This document shows, in pieces, positions 1 through 7,682 of a stretch of DNA of 10,794 nucleotides; position 1 is the stretch's first letter, and the number at the start of each line of letters is the position of its first letter. The DNA is from UBA1444 sp964601085 (lineage in GTDB: Bacteria; Bacillota; Negativicutes; UBA1444), in assembly GCA_964601085.1 (NCBI GenBank), contig CAZRLN010000074.1, positions 1 to 10,794 of the forward strand, given 5' to 3'. Below the pieces are notes generated by a model. The model worked only from the letters and a program-made list of their open reading frames with translations, made no database searches and was not told the DNA's origin. The position numbers were made by a program, and so were the translations under genes.

Positions 1-821
1 CCCTTGCCATCCACTTTCAACGCCTGCAGGATTTCCATGACGGACGCGGTCAGCGGCAGCGGCACGCCAACGTCGTGGCCGGTTTCGATCGCATTGGCCA
101 AATCCTTGATGTGCAGATCGATCTTGAAGCCGGGCTTGAAGTTGCCGGCCAGGATCATCGGCGCTTTCGCTTCCATGACGGTGCTGCCGGCCAGACCGCC
201 GCGAATGGCGTTGAACACCAGCTCGGGATCGACGCCGGCTTTAGTGGCCAAAACAAAGGCTTCGGACACGGCGGCGATGTTCAGGGCGACGATGATCTGG
301 TTCGCCAGTTTGGTCGTGTTGCCGGCGCCGACGTCACCGCACAGCACCACCGATTTCCCCATCTTCGACAACAGTTCCGTGGAACGGTCGAACAGTTCTT
401 TTTTGCCGCCGACCATGATCGACAAGCTGCCGTCGATCGCCTTGGGCTCGCCGCCGCTGACCGGCGCATCGAGCATCTCGACCCCTTTCTTCGCCACCGC
501 CGCAGCAATTTCCTGCGAGGCCAGCGGGGCGATCGAGCTCATGTCGATCAGAACCAGACCCGGTTTGGCGCCTTCGAGAACTCCGTTCGCGCCAAGGACC
601 GCCGCCTTCACATGCGGCGAGTTCGGCAGCATGGTGATGACGACTTCGGACTGCGCGGCCACGTCTTTGGAAGTCGGCGCCGATTTGGCCCCGGCCGCCA
701 CCACTTCGTTCACCGCATCCTGGTTGATGTCGAATACGACCAGTTCATACCCTGCCTTGAGCAGATTCTTGGCCATGGGTTTCCCCATGATTCCCAAGCC
801 GATAAAACCAATTTTTTTCAT
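1..821 (-). CDS. garR: Tartronate semialdehyde reductase (2-hydroxy-3-oxopropionate reductase), 3' end cut by window
   Basis: NAD(P)H-dependent beta-hydroxyacid dehydrogenase that reduces tartronate semialdehyde to D-glycerate in the cytoplasm. The first 273 residues are visible. The Rossmann motif GFIGLGIMGKPM lies at residues 5-16, with Asp31 at the end of the second strand, which suggests NAD(H). The substrate loop DAPVSGG is at 118-124 and the catalytic Lys171 sits in TKLANQ. The remembered E. coli GarR sequence is very similar throughout (ITMLPNSPHV, LIDMSSIAPLAS, AIRGGLAGSTV), so GarR fits better than hydroxyisobutyrate dehydrogenase or sulfolactaldehyde reductase. Family length is about 295 aa, so roughly 20 residues lie beyond the left edge. 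The start is set by GGAGG 9 nt upstream of ATG. It is the last visible gene of operon B, 36 nt after the transketolase C-terminal subunit, with no terminator between them. Confidence 0.9.
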   Translation of the reverse strand, partial: MKKIGFIGLGIMGKPMAKNLLKAGYELVVFDINQDAVNEVVAAGAKSAPTSKDVAAQSEVVITMLPNSPHVKAAVLGANGVLEGAKPGLVLIDMSSIAPLASQEIAAAVAKKGVEMLDAPVSGGEPKAIDGSLSIMVGGKKELFDRSTELLSKMGKSVVLCGDVGAGNTTKLANQIIVALNIAAVSEAFVLATKAGVDPELVFNAIRGGLAGSTVMEAKAPMILAGNFKPGFKIDLHIKDLANAIETGHDVGVPLPLTASVMEILQALKVDGK

Positions 822-857
822 TTGAATCCCCCTCCAACACAATTGATCAACGATGGT

Positions 858-1796
858 TTATTTTGATTTCAGAAGCTCGCGGACTTTCGCCGCGACAGCC
901 TGCGCTGTCAGCCCGTAATGAACCAGCAGCTCTTCGTAGTTGTACGCCGATGTGCCGAAGACATCCTCCACGCCGACGAAATCAAGCGGCGCATGGGTTT
1001 CGCGCCGGAGCGCCTCGGCGATGGCGCTGCCCAAGCCGCCGATCACGCTGTGTTCTTCGGCGGTCACCACCGCCTTCATCCCTTTGGCGGCGTCGATAAC
1101 GGCCTGCCGGTCGAGCGGTTTGATCGTGCTGACATTGACAACTTTCACCGAGATTCCTTCCGCCGCCAGTTCTTCCGCAGCCGTCAGCGCCCGCGACACC
1201 ATGACGCCATTGGCGAATATGACGACATCGCCGCCTTCTTTCATGGTGTAAAGCTTGCCGATTTCAAACGGTGTGTCGGCCGAAGTCAGGATCGGCAGGT
1301 CATTGCGATTGATCCGGATGTACATGGGGCCGGGATGGTCGACCATCGCCGCCACCATCTTCGTCGTTTCCACCGCATCGACCGGTACGAGCACGGTCAT
1401 GCCGGGAATTCCCCGCATCAGTCCCATATCTTCGATGGACTGGTGGGTCGAGCCGTCGCCGTAGTCGGAGAGACCGGCGCTGGAACCGCAGATTTTGACG
1501 TTGAGGCCGGCGATGGAAATCGTCTGCCGCAGCTGATCGTAGCAACGTCCGGTGGAAAACACCGCGAACGAGTTGATGAAGGGAATCTTGCCCGTCAACG
1601 CCAGACCGGCGGCAGTCGACGCCATGTTCGCCTCGGCGATGCTCATTTCAAAGTAGCGCTCGGGATATGCCGCCTGAAACAAAGAGGACATGGTGGATTT
1701 CCCAAGATCCGCTTCCAGCACCACAATATTTTTGTTTTCCCGCCCCAGCGCCACCAATGCTTCGCCGTACGCGGTCCGCAAGCTGTTCGTAGCCAT
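858..1796 (-). CDS. Transketolase, C-terminal subunit (pyrimidine-binding and C-terminal domains)
   Basis: Second half of a two-gene transketolase, 312 aa. With its partner it moves a two-carbon ketol unit from a ketose donor to an aldose acceptor using thiamine diphosphate. Visible motifs are EADLGKS (28-34), the SIAEAN segment with Glu56 expected to activate the TPP aminopyrimidine ring, DGSTHQSIED (114-123) and PGMTVLVPVDAVE (131-143). The C-terminal domain runs from about residue 190. An in-frame GTG/ATG-type extension of 12 codons exists upstream, but ATG at 1796 has GGGGAGG at the right spacing and directly follows the partner's stop (TAACATG, 1-nt gap), so translation is almost certainly coupled. 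DXP synthase and pyruvate dehydrogenase E1-beta share the domain, but the split layout and motifs favour transketolase. The true donor sugar cannot be read from sequence and may be an unusual one, given the neighbours. Confidence 0.9.
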   Translation of the reverse strand: MATNSLRTAYGEALVALGRENKNIVVLEADLGKSTMSSLFQAAYPERYFEMSIAEANMASTAAGLALTGKIPFINSFAVFSTGRCYDQLRQTISIAGLNVKICGSSAGLSDYGDGSTHQSIEDMGLMRGIPGMTVLVPVDAVETTKMVAAMVDHPGPMYIRINRNDLPILTSADTPFEIGKLYTMKEGGDVVIFANGVMVSRALTAAEELAAEGISVKVVNVSTIKPLDRQAVIDAAKGMKAVVTAEEHSVIGGLGSAIAEALRRETHAPLDFVGVEDVFGTSAYNYEELLVHYGLTAQAVAAKVRELLKSK

Positions 1797-1797
1797 G

Positions 1798-2643
1798 TTA
1801 CGCCCTCCCCTTCCGGATGTTTTCCAGATCACACAGGGCGGTTTTGCATTGTTCCGCCGTCATCATTGCGTTATGGAAGGCCGGATTGTTTTCCGCGAAC
1901 GAGATGCATTTCCCCTTTACGGTTTGCGCCAGGATCACGGTGGGCTGGCCCTTCTTCTCTTCCGCCGCCGCGAAGGCCCCGAGCAGGGCGCTCACGTCAT
2001 GGCCGTCGACTTCGATGGCGTTCCAGCCAAAGGCTTCCCATTTTTCACGGATCGGGTTCAGATTGAACCGGTCGACGATGGCGCCGGTGGCCTGCAGTCG
2101 GTTGCAGTCGACGATGGCTGTGAGGTTGTCGATTTTGAAGTTCGCCGCCGCCATGGCTGCCTCCCAGGTCTGTCCTTCCGCCTGCTCGCCGTCGCCGACG
2201 ATCACGTAAACGCGGCGGGGACTGCCGTCGAGACGCAGCCCGAGCGCCATGCCGTTGGCCACGGACAGCCCCTGGCCGAGCGAACCGGTATTGGCCTCAA
2301 TCCCCGGAGTTTTGGTCATATCCGGATGGCCCTGAAGCATCGCGCCCAGCGATTTCACCTTCTTCAGCTCACTCACCGGAAAATAGCCGGCCAGAGCCAG
2401 CGCCGCATATTGCACAAGAGCGGCATGGCCCTTGCTGAGTAAAAAACGGTCCCGGTCCGGGTTCTTCGGATTGGCCGGATCATGTTTCATCTTGTGGAAA
2501 TACAGAGTCGCCACGATCTCCGCCAAGGAACAAGATCCGCCAAGGTGGCCGACCTTCCCTTCGCCGATGAGATCGCGCACGATCAGTTCGCGCAAGGCCA
2601 ACGCCTTGTCCTCGATCGCCCGGATAGTTTCTGCTGCTATCAT
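1798..2643 (-). CDS. Transketolase, N-terminal subunit (TPP pyrophosphate-binding domain)
   Basis: First half of the split transketolase, 281 aa, carrying the diphosphate/Mg-binding part of the TPP site. The classic motif starts at GDGE (150-153) and ends at Asn181 in IVDCNRLQ. SKGHAAL (70-76), QGHPD (104-108) and GSLGQGLS (120-127) are further hallmarks, and His33 and His73 match active-site His positions of the family. ATG at 2643 is chosen over an in-frame GTG 12 codons upstream because GGGGAGG lies 5 nt before it. The gene follows the zinc dehydrogenase after 32 nt and is separated from the C-terminal subunit by a single base. Split transketolases are common in anaerobes. In known specialised pathways (apulose-4-phosphate transketolase AptAB, sulfo-transketolase SqwGH) they sit beside dehydrogenases, as here, so this pair may be pathway-specific rather than the housekeeping enzyme. 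Confidence 0.9.
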   Translation of the reverse strand: MIAAETIRAIEDKALALRELIVRDLIGEGKVGHLGGSCSLAEIVATLYFHKMKHDPANPKNPDRDRFLLSKGHAALVQYAALALAGYFPVSELKKVKSLGAMLQGHPDMTKTPGIEANTGSLGQGLSVANGMALGLRLDGSPRRVYVIVGDGEQAEGQTWEAAMAAANFKIDNLTAIVDCNRLQATGAIVDRFNLNPIREKWEAFGWNAIEVDGHDVSALLGAFAAAEEKKGQPTVILAQTVKGKCISFAENNPAFHNAMMTAEQCKTALCDLENIRKGRA

Positions 2644-2675
2644 TGGAACCTCCCCTTCATTCCTGTCTCGCGCGA

Positions 2676-3725
2676 TCACTCGACCGGCGTCAGAACAATT
2701 TTTAGGCCTTCCTTCGTTTCCATCAGGTCAAACCCTTTTTGCCACTGATCGAGCGGCAATTCGTGAGTGATGACCTCGCCGAGATCGACAGTCCGCTCAC
2801 CCATCAGCACCAGGCATTTCTCCCAGACATCCCAGGTGTGGCTGAAAGTTCCTTGCAACGCCACCGCTTTGGAAATGAGCTGGTCCAGAGAGAATCCCAC
2901 CGGACCGGGGCCCCAGCCAATCTTGTTGATCTGGCCGCAGGGCCGGACCACGTCGAGCGACAGTTTCAATGTAGGCGAGAAACCGGCCGCATCCACCACC
3001 AGGTTCGCGCCATAGCCGTCGCGCAGGCCCATGATGATCGGCACGGGATCCTGCTGCGAACTGTTGATGGTCATCGTCGCGCCCATTTTCTTGGCGATTT
3101 CCATGCGGGCGTCGTCGCCGTCGGTTCCCACCACGACGATGTCCGATGCGCCGAGAATCGAGGCGATTTTGGTGCAAAGCAGACCGATCGGACCGGGGCC
3201 GATGATGACTACCAGGTCGCCTGGTTTGAGCGGCGAATGTTTGACCAGGGAGCTATACGCCACGCACAATGGCTCGGTCAGCGCCGCTTCCTTCAGGCTG
3301 ACATTTTCGGGAACTTTGTGCAGAATGCGGCTCGGCACCCGGACATACTTCGCGAATGCGCCGTCAATCTGGAAGCCGTAACCCTTGCGCTCCCGGCAAA
3401 CGTGATAATTGTTGGTCCGGCACAGGACGCACTTGCCGCAATAATCGGCGTGGGTTTCGGAAGTGACTCGGTCGCCAACCTTCCAGCCAGTCACGTTGGC
3501 GCCGACTTCGGCGATGACGCCGGCGAATTCATGGCCCAAAATCAACGGCACATTGACCTTGTAGGACACCTTGTTGTGGTGCATATGGGGATCGCTGCCG
3601 CAGATGCCGATATACGCGGTTTCTACCAACACATCATCCGGGCCGATCGACGGGACCGGCACTTCGCGAACTTCGGTCGCCCCCGCCACATTGTCATACT
3701 TTACGACTGCCTTCATCGTTTTCAT
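2676..3725 (-). CDS. Zinc-dependent medium-chain alcohol/polyol dehydrogenase (sorbitol/threonine dehydrogenase type)
   Basis: NAD(P)-dependent oxidoreductase of the zinc MDR superfamily, 349 aa, a normal full length. Catalytic zinc ligands are visible at Cys42 (GICGSDPH), His65-Glu66 (GHEFAGV) and probably Glu151 (TEPLCVA). The structural zinc lobe has four Cys at 96, 99, 102 and 110. The Rossmann motif GPGPIG is at 176-181. Substrate is not predictable from the motifs; polyols, sugar acids and L-threonine are all used in this family. The context (transketolase and GarR) points to oxidation of a hydroxyl in a sugar acid or polyol to a ketone. ATG at 3725 is chosen because AAAGGA lies 8 nt upstream; an in-frame ATG three codons later is too far from it. 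The start overlaps the regulator's stop (ATGA), so the two genes are translationally coupled. Confidence 0.88.
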   Translation of the reverse strand: MKTMKAVVKYDNVAGATEVREVPVPSIGPDDVLVETAYIGICGSDPHMHHNKVSYKVNVPLILGHEFAGVIAEVGANVTGWKVGDRVTSETHADYCGKCVLCRTNNYHVCRERKGYGFQIDGAFAKYVRVPSRILHKVPENVSLKEAALTEPLCVAYSSLVKHSPLKPGDLVVIIGPGPIGLLCTKIASILGASDIVVVGTDGDDARMEIAKKMGATMTINSSQQDPVPIIMGLRDGYGANLVVDAAGFSPTLKLSLDVVRPCGQINKIGWGPGPVGFSLDQLISKAVALQGTFSHTWDVWEKCLVLMGERTVDLGEVITHELPLDQWQKGFDLMETKEGLKIVLTPVE

Positions 3726-4465
3726 GTTCTCATTCCTTTCAATTTTTTATCGATTGCCGCTGGGAGGGAATCCTCCGGAAACTTGATGGACACATCGTCG
3801 ATCGTGGTCAGGATGTGTTCTTGCATCCAATGCCGGGCCCGGTCCGGGTCCCGGTCGCGGATCGCCTCGAAAATCAGGCGGTGATAGCGGATCGCCCGGT
3901 CGGTGCCCATCAGTTCATTGATCTTCCGGTAGTAACTGACCAGCACATCGCGAATGACATTCGAAACGTTAAATAATAAGGAGTTCTTCGTCGCCCGGGC
4001 GATGTCGAGATGGAACTTCATGTCGGCGATTGCGAATTCCAGGACCGGAGCGTCGATTCGCTCAATGTCCCGGATCGTTGCCAGAATGCAGGCCAAATCG
4101 TCCGCATCCGCGTTGGCCGCCGCCAGCGCCGCATTTTCCGGTTCGACGATGCGCCGGTATTCGAGGATATCCATCATGCTTTTGCGATTCCACACCAGCA
4201 TCGGCAGCAACGAATTCATGAACATTCCCGGCGTCATCATCTGGACAAAACTGCCTTCACCCTGCCGGGTCTGCGTGATGCCCATGGCGCTCAATTTTTT
4301 CAGCGCTTCCCGGATCGGCACCCGGCTGACGCCAAACATCTGGGTCAATTCGTTTTCCGAGGGCAGTTTGGTTCCCGGCGGCCAAACCCCGTTCAAAATA
4401 TTGTCGAGCATTTGGTCATAGACCTGCCGGCTGATGTTCCGCCGGTCGATTGGAACGATTTCCAT
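3722..4465 (-). CDS. GntR-family transcriptional regulator, FadR/FCD subfamily (operon B)
   Basis: DNA-binding repressor or activator of 247 aa, expected to act as a dimer. The winged helix-turn-helix spans about residues 10-75 (VYDQMLDNILNG, SENELTQMFGVSRVPIREAL, GEGSFV). The FCD effector domain covers about 95-225. Asp148, His152, His195 and His217 have the spacing of the FCD metal-binding set, and such domains typically bind carboxylates or sugar acids. ATG at 4465 is preceded by AAGGAG; an ATG 4 nt upstream is out of frame. It is the first gene of operon B and its TGA overlaps the ATG of the dehydrogenase by 4 nt, so regulator and enzymes are made together. A palindromic site (4541-4556) lies between the candidate promoter and the gene, consistent with autoregulation. 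Effector unknown; a sugar acid handled by the downstream enzymes is the natural guess. Confidence 0.9.
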   Translation of the reverse strand: MEIVPIDRRNISRQVYDQMLDNILNGVWPPGTKLPSENELTQMFGVSRVPIREALKKLSAMGITQTRQGEGSFVQMMTPGMFMNSLLPMLVWNRKSMMDILEYRRIVEPENAALAAANADADDLACILATIRDIERIDAPVLEFAIADMKFHLDIARATKNSLLFNVSNVIRDVLVSYYRKINELMGTDRAIRYHRLIFEAIRDRDPDRARHWMQEHILTTIDDVSIKFPEDSLPAAIDKKLKGMRT

Positions 4466-4540
4466 CCATTTTCTCCTTGCAGTGAGCGATCAGCGATCGA
4501 TTTGATGTCGGCGCCGCATGGCAAACACGCGGCTCGCACT

Positions 4541-4556
4541 TGTAATACATGTTACA
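4541..4556. promoter_or_regulatory. Candidate operator for the operon B GntR regulator
   Basis: The 16-bp site TGTAATACATGTTACA is an imperfect palindrome: outer arms TGTAA/TTACA are perfect and 12 of 16 positions are symmetric. It lies 76 nt upstream of the regulator's start codon, just downstream of the proposed transcription start. That is a usual place for a GntR-family repressor to block its own operon. Assignment to this regulator is inference from position and symmetry. Confidence 0.45.
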
Positions 4557-4573
4557 GGTTGTAATTTTCTGTA

Positions 4574-4602
4574 TTCATAACAAAATTCCTGCCGGTTCTA
4601 AA
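4574..4602 (-). promoter_or_regulatory. Candidate promoter of operon B
   Basis: On the minus strand, TTTAGA (4602-4597) is followed after 17 nt by TATGAA (4579-4574). TGT directly before the -10 box gives an extended -10 element. Each hexamer matches consensus at 4 of 6 positions. The surrounding DNA (4561-4680) is much richer in A/T than the genes. Other weaker pairs can be drawn in the same stretch, so the exact box is uncertain, but a promoter between the terminator and the regulator is required by the layout. Confidence 0.35.
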
Positions 4603-4696
4603 AATTTTCATAAATATTTTTTTCAACCAGCCTGCGCCAATGGCTCAATTTATTTGCATTTTTTTGAAGCCGCGCGCTCAAAACCAGGATTAGCCG

Positions 4697-4745
4697 AAAA
4701 AAAAGGATGGAACAGATCGGACCATGTCGTCCTACCATTCCATCC
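4697..4745 (-). terminator. Strong intrinsic terminator of operon A
   Basis: Read on the minus strand, GGATGGAA and TTCCATCC form an 8-bp stem that can extend by G-U and G-C pairs. An inner hairpin (GGAC, six-base loop, GTCC) sits inside it, and the outer stem is followed directly by eight T residues. It lies 42 nt after the transporter stop codon. There is no T tract on the other strand, so it acts only for minus-strand transcription and separates operon A from operon B. Confidence 0.9.
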
Positions 4746-4787
4746 GCGCATTCACTGGATGATCGGATAATTTCGCGCCTCTTCGGC

Positions 4788-6157
4788 TTACAAGAAGAGT
4801 ACGAACAACGTGATGATATGGGTAATCAACCCCAGTATCACCGGAATCGCCACCCGTTTGGCGACCTGGAACGGCGATACATCGGCGATGCCGGCCATCG
4901 CAACAATCGCCGCGGTGATGGGTGACAGACACCGGCCAAAGCCGGAAGTCAACTCCATCGGCAACAGGATCAGAACCGGTTCGACCTTCAGATTGGCGGC
5001 GATCTTCGGCGCCAGGCTGGCAAAGGCGAAGAACGAGGCATTGCCAGATCCCATCAGGAAGGAACAACCTACCATGATGGCGCTGATCACCAGTACTGTC
5101 GACCGCAGGCCGAAGCCCGCCGATTGCGCCAACTGGATCAGTTTGTCGACGGCGCCGATTTTCACGAGGCCCATGCCAAACGTTTCGGCGCAGATGATGA
5201 GCGACACCACGATCATGAATTGTTTGCCCATGCCGTCGAAAAATGTAACGACATTATCCAGCACCGGCCGGATCTTGCGGAAGCGGATGAGTTCAAAGAC
5301 CATCGCGACCACCGTGGAAATCAGCATCGCGGAGATGACATTCATCTTGATGGACTTGATGAAGAAGGGACAGAATACAATAACCAAAATCAGCGGTTTG
5401 TTGGCAGAATCGCGTAAATTCGGGGCGGAATTTCTTCGTCGGCTTTCTTTTCCGCCACTTTCACCACTTCCGCCGGCGCAGTCAACGCCTCTTTCCGGTC
5501 CCACCAAGGCTGGACGAAATAGTGGGCGATACCGACCACGATGATGGCTGGAATGACTACCGGCAATTGCCAAGAAACGAAGTATTCAACAGGATCCAGG
5601 CCCGCGGTATGAGCGGCCAGAATCGCATTCGACGAGAGCGGCCCGATATCGGTAAATTTCGCAGTCACGATGATCGCGACTGCCGTCAGCTTGCTGATCC
5701 CCGCCTTGATCAGAATGGGATACAGTGTCAGCATGAGCAGCAAACCCAAGCCCGCATGACTGGGAATGAACAGATCCACAACATGACCGACAACGTAGCC
5801 ACCCATCATGACCAACATTGGCGAATGAATCAACTTCAACGGATAGGTCGATAAATCGGCCATCGCCCGGTTGGCGCCGCACTGTTCCATATAGCGGACG
5901 AAGCCGCCGATCGACATGATGGTCAATCCCAATCCGGCCAGTCGATCGCTCATCAATCGCCGGATTGCATCAAAAATATCGAACCAGATGAATCCGGTCG
6001 TCTGTTTGGCCGGCAGAATGGGGCCAATGCCAAAGGCAACGGTGCTAAACATCAGGATAAGGCCTGCCGTAAGCAGTACTCCCTGCGGCTTATATTTTTT
6101 GGACAACATATACGCCACCCACGCAATAACGATGGTGGCGATGAACAAGCCAAGCAT
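4788..6157 (-). pseudogene. DcuC-family C4-dicarboxylate transporter, interrupted by a 1-nt frameshift
   Basis: Integral membrane carrier of the anaerobic C4-dicarboxylate (DcuC) family, which exchanges or exports dicarboxylates such as succinate and fumarate. The N-terminal part (6157 to the TGA at 5390, 255 aa) contains several hydrophobic segments and the family motif IPSHAGLGLLLMLTLYP. The C-terminal part continues in the -1 frame from about 5400 to the TAA/TAG-type stop at 4788 and contains FLMGSGNASFFAFASLAP and FGRCLSPITAAIVAMAGIADVSP, both typical of DcuC. The break is in a short A run (5397-5399 on this strand); one extra A would give a continuous protein of 456 aa, the normal DcuC length. 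ATG at 6157 has AAGGAGG 7 nt upstream. It is the last gene of operon A, 36 nt after the Fe-S dehydratase beta subunit. Real inactivation and sequencing error are both possible. Confidence 0.82.
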
Positions 6158-6193
6158 CGACAATCCTCCTTGCACCGATTGTATTTACTCAGA

Positions 6194-6772
6194 TTAGAAT
6201 GTCTGCATGATTTTCAGCGCTTCATCCTTGATATCCTGATACACGCTCCGGCCGTGCGAATCCATCGTTACCGCGAACGGCCCGAACTTTTCCACGTTCA
6301 GGATCCAGAGAGCTTCCGGCATTCCTTTTTCCAGCCAATAGCCGCCGTCCACGGACTTGACGGCCGACGCCAGTTTCACGGCGCATCCCGGCGCCGCCTG
6401 CAAGTAGACCTGTTTGTATTTTTGATAGGCTTGTACGCTGCCTTCCCGCATGCCGCCTTTGCCGATGATGGCTTTGACGCCCAGCTGCCCCACCATTTCG
6501 GCATAGGGTTCCATTCGGAAACTGGTCGTCGGTCCGACGACCACCATGTCCCAGCCTTCGCCATTTTTCCGCAACACCGGCCCGGCATGGAATACCACGC
6601 TGCCGGCAAAGTCGACCGGCAATCGTCCGCCGGCCTGCAGTACCTTCTTCACTTCCAGATGCCCCATGTCGCGGGATGTGAACACCGCGCCGGTAAGATA
6701 GACGGTATCGCCAACCTGCAACTGCTCGACATCTTGGTCCCTCAACGGAACAGTTAGTTCATAGTTTGCCAT
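6194..6772 (-). CDS. Class I fumarate hydratase / L(+)-tartrate dehydratase, beta subunit
   Basis: Small subunit (192 aa) of a two-subunit Fe-S hydro-lyase. It corresponds to the C-terminal swivel domain of single-chain class I fumarases and to E. coli TtdB (about 200 aa). Visible family features are LTGAVFTSRDMGH near residues 26-38, FHAGPV around 61-66, VVGPTTSFRM at about 78-87, and the loop IIGKGGM (about 101-107). The AVTMDSHGRS segment near the C terminus is in the place where related enzymes bind the substrate carboxylates. ATG at 6772 has AAAGGAG 8 nt upstream and lies only 2 nt after the alpha-subunit stop, so the two subunits are coupled. Sequence alone does not separate fumarate/malate from tartrate/oxaloacetate or mesaconate/citramalate activity. 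The neighbouring sugar-acid genes make tartrate plausible. Confidence 0.88.
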   Translation of the reverse strand: MANYELTVPLRDQDVEQLQVGDTVYLTGAVFTSRDMGHLEVKKVLQAGGRLPVDFAGSVVFHAGPVLRKNGEGWDMVVVGPTTSFRMEPYAEMVGQLGVKAIIGKGGMREGSVQAYQKYKQVYLQAAPGCAVKLASAVKSVDGGYWLEKGMPEALWILNVEKFGPFAVTMDSHGRSVYQDIKDEALKIMQTF

Positions 6773-6774
6773 TT

Positions 6775-7668
6775 CTACCGCTCCTTTGCAAACAAAAATT
6801 CACGCCGTCCGTCCGGATAAAGCCGGATGCCAATCCTTCTCGCCACCCAACAGTGGAAGTTGATCGCCACTGGGCAGATCGCCGTATGAGTCGCCGCCAT
6901 GCCGATTTTCACCGCCAGGCAGGTGGTCGCGCCACCGATGCCGGCCGGCCCGATCCCGAGCCGATTGATATTGGCCAGCAGCTCTTCTTCCAACTGGTTT
7001 AGCTGGGGGTCCGGATTCTTGTCCCGCCAGTCGCGGGTACTGATCGCTTCCCGGCTCAATTTGGCGGCGACGTCCATTTGTCCGCCGATGCCAATGCCAA
7101 TAGCCGACGGCGGGCAAGGCATGCCGACGGCATTGATCACGGTTTCATAAACGAGGTCTTTCAGCCCCTTCAGGTTGTCGCCAAGCTGAGCGGTCGTCAT
7201 GGTTTTATAGATATTGCCCAATTCGGCGCCGCAGCCCTTGAAGCTGAGAATCATTTCAATGAACTTCTGGCCCGGCTTGTATTTGTATTCGAAATTGGGT
7301 ACGCCGTCGCCGGCATTGTTTCCCGGATTGTGGCGCGTAAGCGAATGCACGATGCTGGGGCGGGCATAGCCTTTGCCGGTCGCCTCCACCAAGGCTTTTG
7401 GAATGTATTCGGTCAGCTGGTCCACGCCTTCCTCGCTGCCGAAACTGATGTATACGGTAGGGAAGCCGGGCGACTGACAGACTGGCTTGTCCTGCTGATC
7501 GGCCAACCCGACGTTTTCCAGCATGGAGGACAACATGGCCACGGCGCCGGGATTGGTTTCGGCATCCCGCGCCTTGGTCAACAACTCCAGGCTGTCGGCG
7601 GAAACATGGGTGCAGCTTTGCCGAATCCACCCCAAAACTTCTTCATAAGTAATTTGATAATTCGCCAA
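6775..7668 (-). CDS. Class I fumarate hydratase / L(+)-tartrate dehydratase, alpha subunit (4Fe-4S)
   Basis: Large catalytic subunit (297 aa; E. coli TtdA is about 300) of an oxygen-sensitive hydro-lyase. Three cysteines in the conserved places can hold the 4Fe-4S cluster: Cys64 (KPVCQSPG), Cys146 (FKGCGAE) and Cys185 (GMPCPPSAIG). The segment NRLGIGPAGIGG (235-246) and the closing HCWVARR (272-278) are also typical. The start codon is TTG at 7668, with AAGGAG 10 nt upstream and an in-frame stop three codons before it, so no ATG start is available. It begins 14 nt after the stop of the enolase-superfamily gene. Operon partners (DcuC-type carrier, sugar-acid dehydratase) fit either fumarate respiration/fermentation or use of tartrate. 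Exact substrate undecided. Confidence 0.9.
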   Translation of the reverse strand: MANYQITYEEVLGWIRQSCTHVSADSLELLTKARDAETNPGAVAMLSSMLENVGLADQQDKPVCQSPGFPTVYISFGSEEGVDQLTEYIPKALVEATGKGYARPSIVHSLTRHNPGNNAGDGVPNFEYKYKPGQKFIEMILSFKGCGAELGNIYKTMTTAQLGDNLKGLKDLVYETVINAVGMPCPPSAIGIGIGGQMDVAAKLSREAISTRDWRDKNPDPQLNQLEEELLANINRLGIGPAGIGGATTCLAVKIGMAATHTAICPVAINFHCWVARRIGIRLYPDGRREFLFAKER

Positions 7669-7682
7669 AATAATTCAGCTCC

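Larger units (their letters stand above)
4466..4787. other. 322-nt intergenic region between operon A and operon B
   Basis: No credible gene is seen here. In minus-strand order it holds the operon A terminator (4745-4697), an AT-rich stretch with the candidate promoter (about 4680-4561), the candidate operator (4556-4541), and a 75-nt leader with overlapping GATC/CGATC motifs (about 4485-4505) ending in the AAGGAG ribosome-binding site of the regulator. Confidence 0.7.

Noticed and set aside
918..2066. Long plus-strand open frame (382 codons) opposite the transketolase subunits
   Set aside because: It is antisense to two well-supported genes, is rich in His/Arg/Asp as expected for a mirror frame of GC-rich coding DNA, has no plausible ribosome site and resembles no family.
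2739..3884. Long plus-strand open frame (381 codons) opposite the zinc dehydrogenase and regulator
   Set aside because: Antisense shadow; the minus strand has full MDR motifs over the whole stretch.
5390..5405. Programmed -1 frameshifting in the transporter
   Set aside because: The local bases AACAAAC do not form an X-XXY-YYZ slippery site, and a carrier has no known need for a truncated form.
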